A DNA stretch of 64,000 bases. Source: Palsa-504 sp963789225 (GTDB lineage: Bacteria > Actinomycetota > Actinomycetes > Streptosporangiales > Streptosporangiaceae). The notes below the pieces were generated by a model, which had not been told where the DNA came from, did no database searches, and saw only the letters and a list, made by a program, of their open reading frames with translations. Shown here piece after piece: positions 61,607 to 64,000 of this stretch. Both the position numbers and the translations under genes were made by a program. Where the stretch lies: contig CAWBKD010000022.1 in NCBI GenBank assembly GCA_963789225.1, positions 186,001-250,000 on the forward strand. Reading direction: 5' to 3'. Numbering within the stretch: the stretch's first letter is position 1; every line of letters begins with the position of its first letter.

Positions 61607-63210
61607 CCGGCCGTCTCCTGCCCGGTCAACTCGCGCCCGGCCGCCGCCCTGGAGTCCTTGGGGCCGGTCACCTCCAGCCGGAGGCCATCGAGGTGGAGCC
61701 TCCCCCGGACCGTGTGCACGGTCGTGGCGCCGGCCGCCGGGCGCAGGGTGAGGCGGACCCCGTGTGCCGCCCCGGTCGCCACCGGGCCGCTCCCCCCGGT
61801 GACCGTCCGGCTGACCGGGACCCGCGCCGCCAGCGCCACGTCCAGCAGGCCGAGCAGCGCCTGGGTCTCCGGCTCGTCGAGGACCCGCTCGTACACACCG
61901 TCGCTCGCCAGCTGCGCGGCGGCCGCGCGCCGCTGCGCGGTCGCCTTGAGCTGCTCGGCACGCAGCCGCTGCCTTTCGTCCTCGTTGCGCTGGATCTGGC
62001 CAGGGCCGTGCAGCGACTGGGCCCGGCCGGTGCGGACCAGCGTCCGGGACAGCGTCACCGGCTCGGCCTCCCACCACGACAGCCGGGCCGGGATCAGATC
62101 CGGGTCGTCGTAGGAGGCCGAGACGTGCCGCGGCGCGCCGAGCGCGAACACCGCCTGGAACAGGGCATGCGCGTCGGCGTCGGCGGGGGCGCTGGCGAAC
62201 CATTGCGCGAGGTGGCGCAGCTGGCTCTCCCGGCTGACCCCGCCGCGGCGGGATTCGGTGACCCGCCGGAGCAGCGCGGTGACGTTCGCGATCCCGGTGA
62301 TCGTGGCGTCCTGCAGCCGCTCGGCCTCGCTGCGGGCGCTGGCGCCGAACCACTGCACCAGCCCGCCCCAGCGGTGCCGCCAGTCGGCGACGCGCTCGGC
62401 GGGGGCGCGGAAGAGCCGCTCGTCGGCCTCGGCCGCCAGCGCGGCGATCCGGTCGGCGCCCACCGCGTCGACCTCCGCGACGGCATCGGCCAGCAACGGG
62501 GAGTACCGGGACAGCTCGGAGTGGAACTCGCGCATGTGGGTGAGCAGCGCGTCCTTGTGCGCGAGGAAGACTTCCGGCCGGGTGTCGTTGGTCCGCGCCA
62601 GGTCGCCCAGCATCAGGTAGAACCGGGCGGCGCGCTGGGCCATGTCCGCCAGCACCCCGTCCAGCCGGGACAGCTTCCTGTACACCTCCGCGGCGTCGCT
62701 GGTTCTCGCGGCCTCCGCGAGCGTGACCAGGTCGGCCAGGATGTCCGGGAAGACCAGCCGGGACAGTTGCGCGTCCTCAAGGCTGGCGCCGAGCACGTCC
62801 TCCACCGCGCGGTAGGCGCGGTACCCCGCCTGGGTGAACTGATAGACGTAGTGCCGGTTGCGGTACTCGGCGAGGTTGGCGGCGCGGGTGCCGTCGTAGG
62901 AGCGGTCCAGCACCTGCCATTCGGCCAGCGCGTCGAGAAGCACCTGCACGTCGCCGGCCGTGCCCGCCTCGGCATGCTCTGCGGCGAGCGCGTCGAGCAT
63001 GGCCCTGGCGTCGGAGGCGTGCATCAGCACCTGGTAATTGGCCCGGGCGCGGTCGAATGCGCGCAGCAGCCAGAGGTACTCATGCCGTTTCTCCGCCGCC
63101 GCGAATCCGAACAAGCGCAGCCGGTCGTCCAGGGTGAACGCGTCGATGCCGAAGGCGTCGGCGGGCGCACCCTCCTCGGGACCGGCGGTCTCCGGACTGG
63201 CCACATTCAC
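61603..63210 (-). CDS. JetA-type kleisin subunit of a Wadjet system (DUF2397/TIGR02677)
   Basis: About 535 residues; first gene of the operon. FTLDDRLRLFGFAAAEKRHE, YLWLLRAFDRARANYQVLMH and LAEYRNRHYVYQFTQAGYRA are the DUF2397 winged-helix start; a long helical body and LSWWEAEPVTLSRTLVRTGR follow. The start is uncertain: I take GTG (complement of 63208-63210). A TATGGT -10-like box lies about 10 bases before it and there is no ribosome site, suggesting a leaderless message. The frame is open to 63258. jetA-jetB-jetC overlap by ATGA, so the complex is made in one translation unit. Confidence 0.88.
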   Translation of the reverse strand: MNVASPETAGPEEGAPADAFGIDAFTLDDRLRLFGFAAAEKRHEYLWLLRAFDRARANYQVLMHASDARAMLDALAAEHAEAGTAGDVQVLLDALAEWQVLDRSYDGTRAANLAEYRNRHYVYQFTQAGYRAYRAVEDVLGASLEDAQLSRLVFPDILADLVTLAEAARTSDAAEVYRKLSRLDGVLADMAQRAARFYLMLGDLARTNDTRPEVFLAHKDALLTHMREFHSELSRYSPLLADAVAEVDAVGADRIAALAAEADERLFRAPAERVADWRHRWGGLVQWFGASARSEAERLQDATITGIANVTALLRRVTESRRGGVSRESQLRHLAQWFASAPADADAHALFQAVFALGAPRHVSASYDDPDLIPARLSWWEAEPVTLSRTLVRTGRAQSLHGPGQIQRNEDERQRLRAEQLKATAQRRAAAAQLASDGVYERVLDEPETQALLGLLDVALAARVPVSRTVTGGSGPVATGAAHGVRLTLRPAAGATTVHTVRGRLHLDGLRLEVTGPKDSRAAAGRELTGQETAG

Positions 63211-63379
63211 GACACCAGACCATACCTTCGGCCTATGACAATCTCCGTGGATCGCCACGGCAGCAACGCGGTTTCCGACCGTCGGGCTCGGGCTGGGGCT
63301 GGTGAGATACCACCGTCCGTTCGGCTGAATGCTTGTGAATTTCCGAACGACGATGGTGACACGGCCGGGCAGCGGCCTG

Positions 63380-64000
63380 TCACGCCTGCGCGGTCAGCCG
63401 CAGTCCGCTGAGTGACTCCAGGACGGTCAGGGCGGCGCCGCGGCTCAGGTCCTCGTGGTGGCGTTCGTTGCCCGGCGTGCGCAGGCAGCCGTAGCAGGAG
63501 GTCTCCAGGCCGCAGTCGCACGAGCCGACCCGGCGCAGCGCCGCCGCCACGGCCTGGTCGAGGGCGCTCGCGATCCGCAGCGCGCTGCCCGCCCCGCCGG
63601 GGACGGTGTCGAACAGCACCAGGCCGCTGCTGCCGTCGGCGCCCGCGTGCACGACTCCGCCGATGTCGCCGCGGCTGATTTCCAGGCCCTCGGCCGCGCC
63701 CTCCAGCAACGCGTACAGGACCGTGTGCCACTGCGCTCGGGTGTCAAGCCCGGGGGCGTCCAGCCGCAGGCGCAGGATGTCGGTCTCGTAGGTGTGCGCC
63801 AGCGACCGCCACCGCAGCGGGCCGGTGCACGGCTTGCCGCGCAGCGGGTCGACGTGGGATCTGGGCGCGCGGCCATGGTTGGGCCCGCCCCAGCCGCACC
63901 AGTCGCAGATGAGAAAACCGCTGCCGCCGGGGCCCTCGGCCAGCGACACCAGCCGGCCGCGGGTGCCGGAATGACACCAGGCGAGCGCTCCGGTCGGGGC
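63380..64000 (-). CDS. DUF1998-domain protein, C-terminal part
   Basis: Cut by the window edge; the frame is open to 64000, so the ATG-like codon at 63949 is internal. The DUF1998 signature is clear: LICDWCGWGG, GLVLFDTVPGGAGSALRIAS and the zinc cluster CDCGLETSCYGCLRTPGNER with HH. DUF1998 domains occur at the end of DEAD/DEAH helicases and in DrmB of the DISARM defence system. Which one this is depends on sequence outside the window. It has the same orientation as the Wadjet operon and ends 170 bases before it. Confidence 0.8.
   Translation of the reverse strand, partial: APTGALAWCHSGTRGRLVSLAEGPGGSGFLICDWCGWGGPNHGRAPRSHVDPLRGKPCTGPLRWRSLAHTYETDILRLRLDAPGLDTRAQWHTVLYALLEGAAEGLEISRGDIGGVVHAGADGSSGLVLFDTVPGGAGSALRIASALDQAVAAALRRVGSCDCGLETSCYGCLRTPGNERHHEDLSRGAALTVLESLSGLRLTAQA

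Overview
The window is chromosomal DNA from a high-GC actinomycete (roughly 70% GC by eye, many GTG/TTG starts, GTGA/ATGA gene overlaps, menaquinone-type respiratory genes, nuo and kor operons). The order nuoLMN - polyprenyl synthase - msrA - korAB - htpX - yajQ - tRNA-Tyr resembles the chromosomal locus where the Streptomyces element SLP1 integrates in tRNA-Tyr. I cannot name the species.

Core, 1-10,575: the end of nuoL, then nuoM and nuoN (complex I), a long-chain polyprenyl diphosphate synthase, msrA, korB/korA on the opposite strand, htpX, yajQ, and an intact tRNA-Tyr(GTA).

Island array, about 10.58-52.87 kb: a 51-bp copy of the 3' half of tRNA-Tyr (CTGTAAAACC...CCTGCCAC) recurs at 23,692, 27,107, 41,477 and 49,284, and a 21-bp stub occurs at 51,925. 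These are att-like junctions from serial integration into tRNA-Tyr. Both tyrosine integrases next to the junctions are broken: one has three frameshifts, the other has lost its core-binding domain. Segment I (10.6-23.7 kb) is an IS graveyard (IS110, ISL3, an IS3/IS481-like element, IS256) plus a zinc-ribbon-like protein, an alpha/beta hydrolase, a PucR regulator, VapBC, a Clp-N-like protein and a PIN module. Segment II (23.7-27.1 kb) has an MNT/HEPN pair and a flavoprotein. Segment III (27.1-41.5 kb) has a HigBA-like pair with a broken toxin, a P-loop protein lacking the P-loop lysine, an uncharacterised cassette (30.4-35.7 kb) with a 2OG-Fe(II) oxygenase, a decayed Wadjet-like jetABC remnant and a second copy of the PIN module. 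Segment IV (41.5-49.3 kb) has an XRE/MmyB regulator and a redox cargo (cupin remnant, carboxymuconolactone decarboxylase, aldo/keto reductases, short-chain dehydrogenases). Segment V (49.3-52.9 kb) has transposase debris, an AAA-DUF4143 ATPase and a MazEF-like pair. About 1.38 kb (jetA 5' end, PIN module, att junction) is duplicated, apparently exactly, at 22.36-23.74 and 40.15-41.53 kb.

Right flank, 52.9-64 kb: a truncated DUF2255 gene, an aldo/keto reductase, a dead alcohol dehydrogenase, then a four-gene Wadjet-type SMC anti-plasmid operon (jetA-jetB-jetC-jetD, the DUF2397/DUF2398/TIGR02680/DUF2399 type) on the minus strand. Its jetC carries one frameshift and a G-tract-rich in-frame insertion. 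Upstream lies the C-terminus of a DUF1998 protein cut by the window edge. The window therefore joins a conserved core, a tRNA-Tyr hotspot with fossil and partly live elements each carrying a toxin-antitoxin module, and a defence locus.
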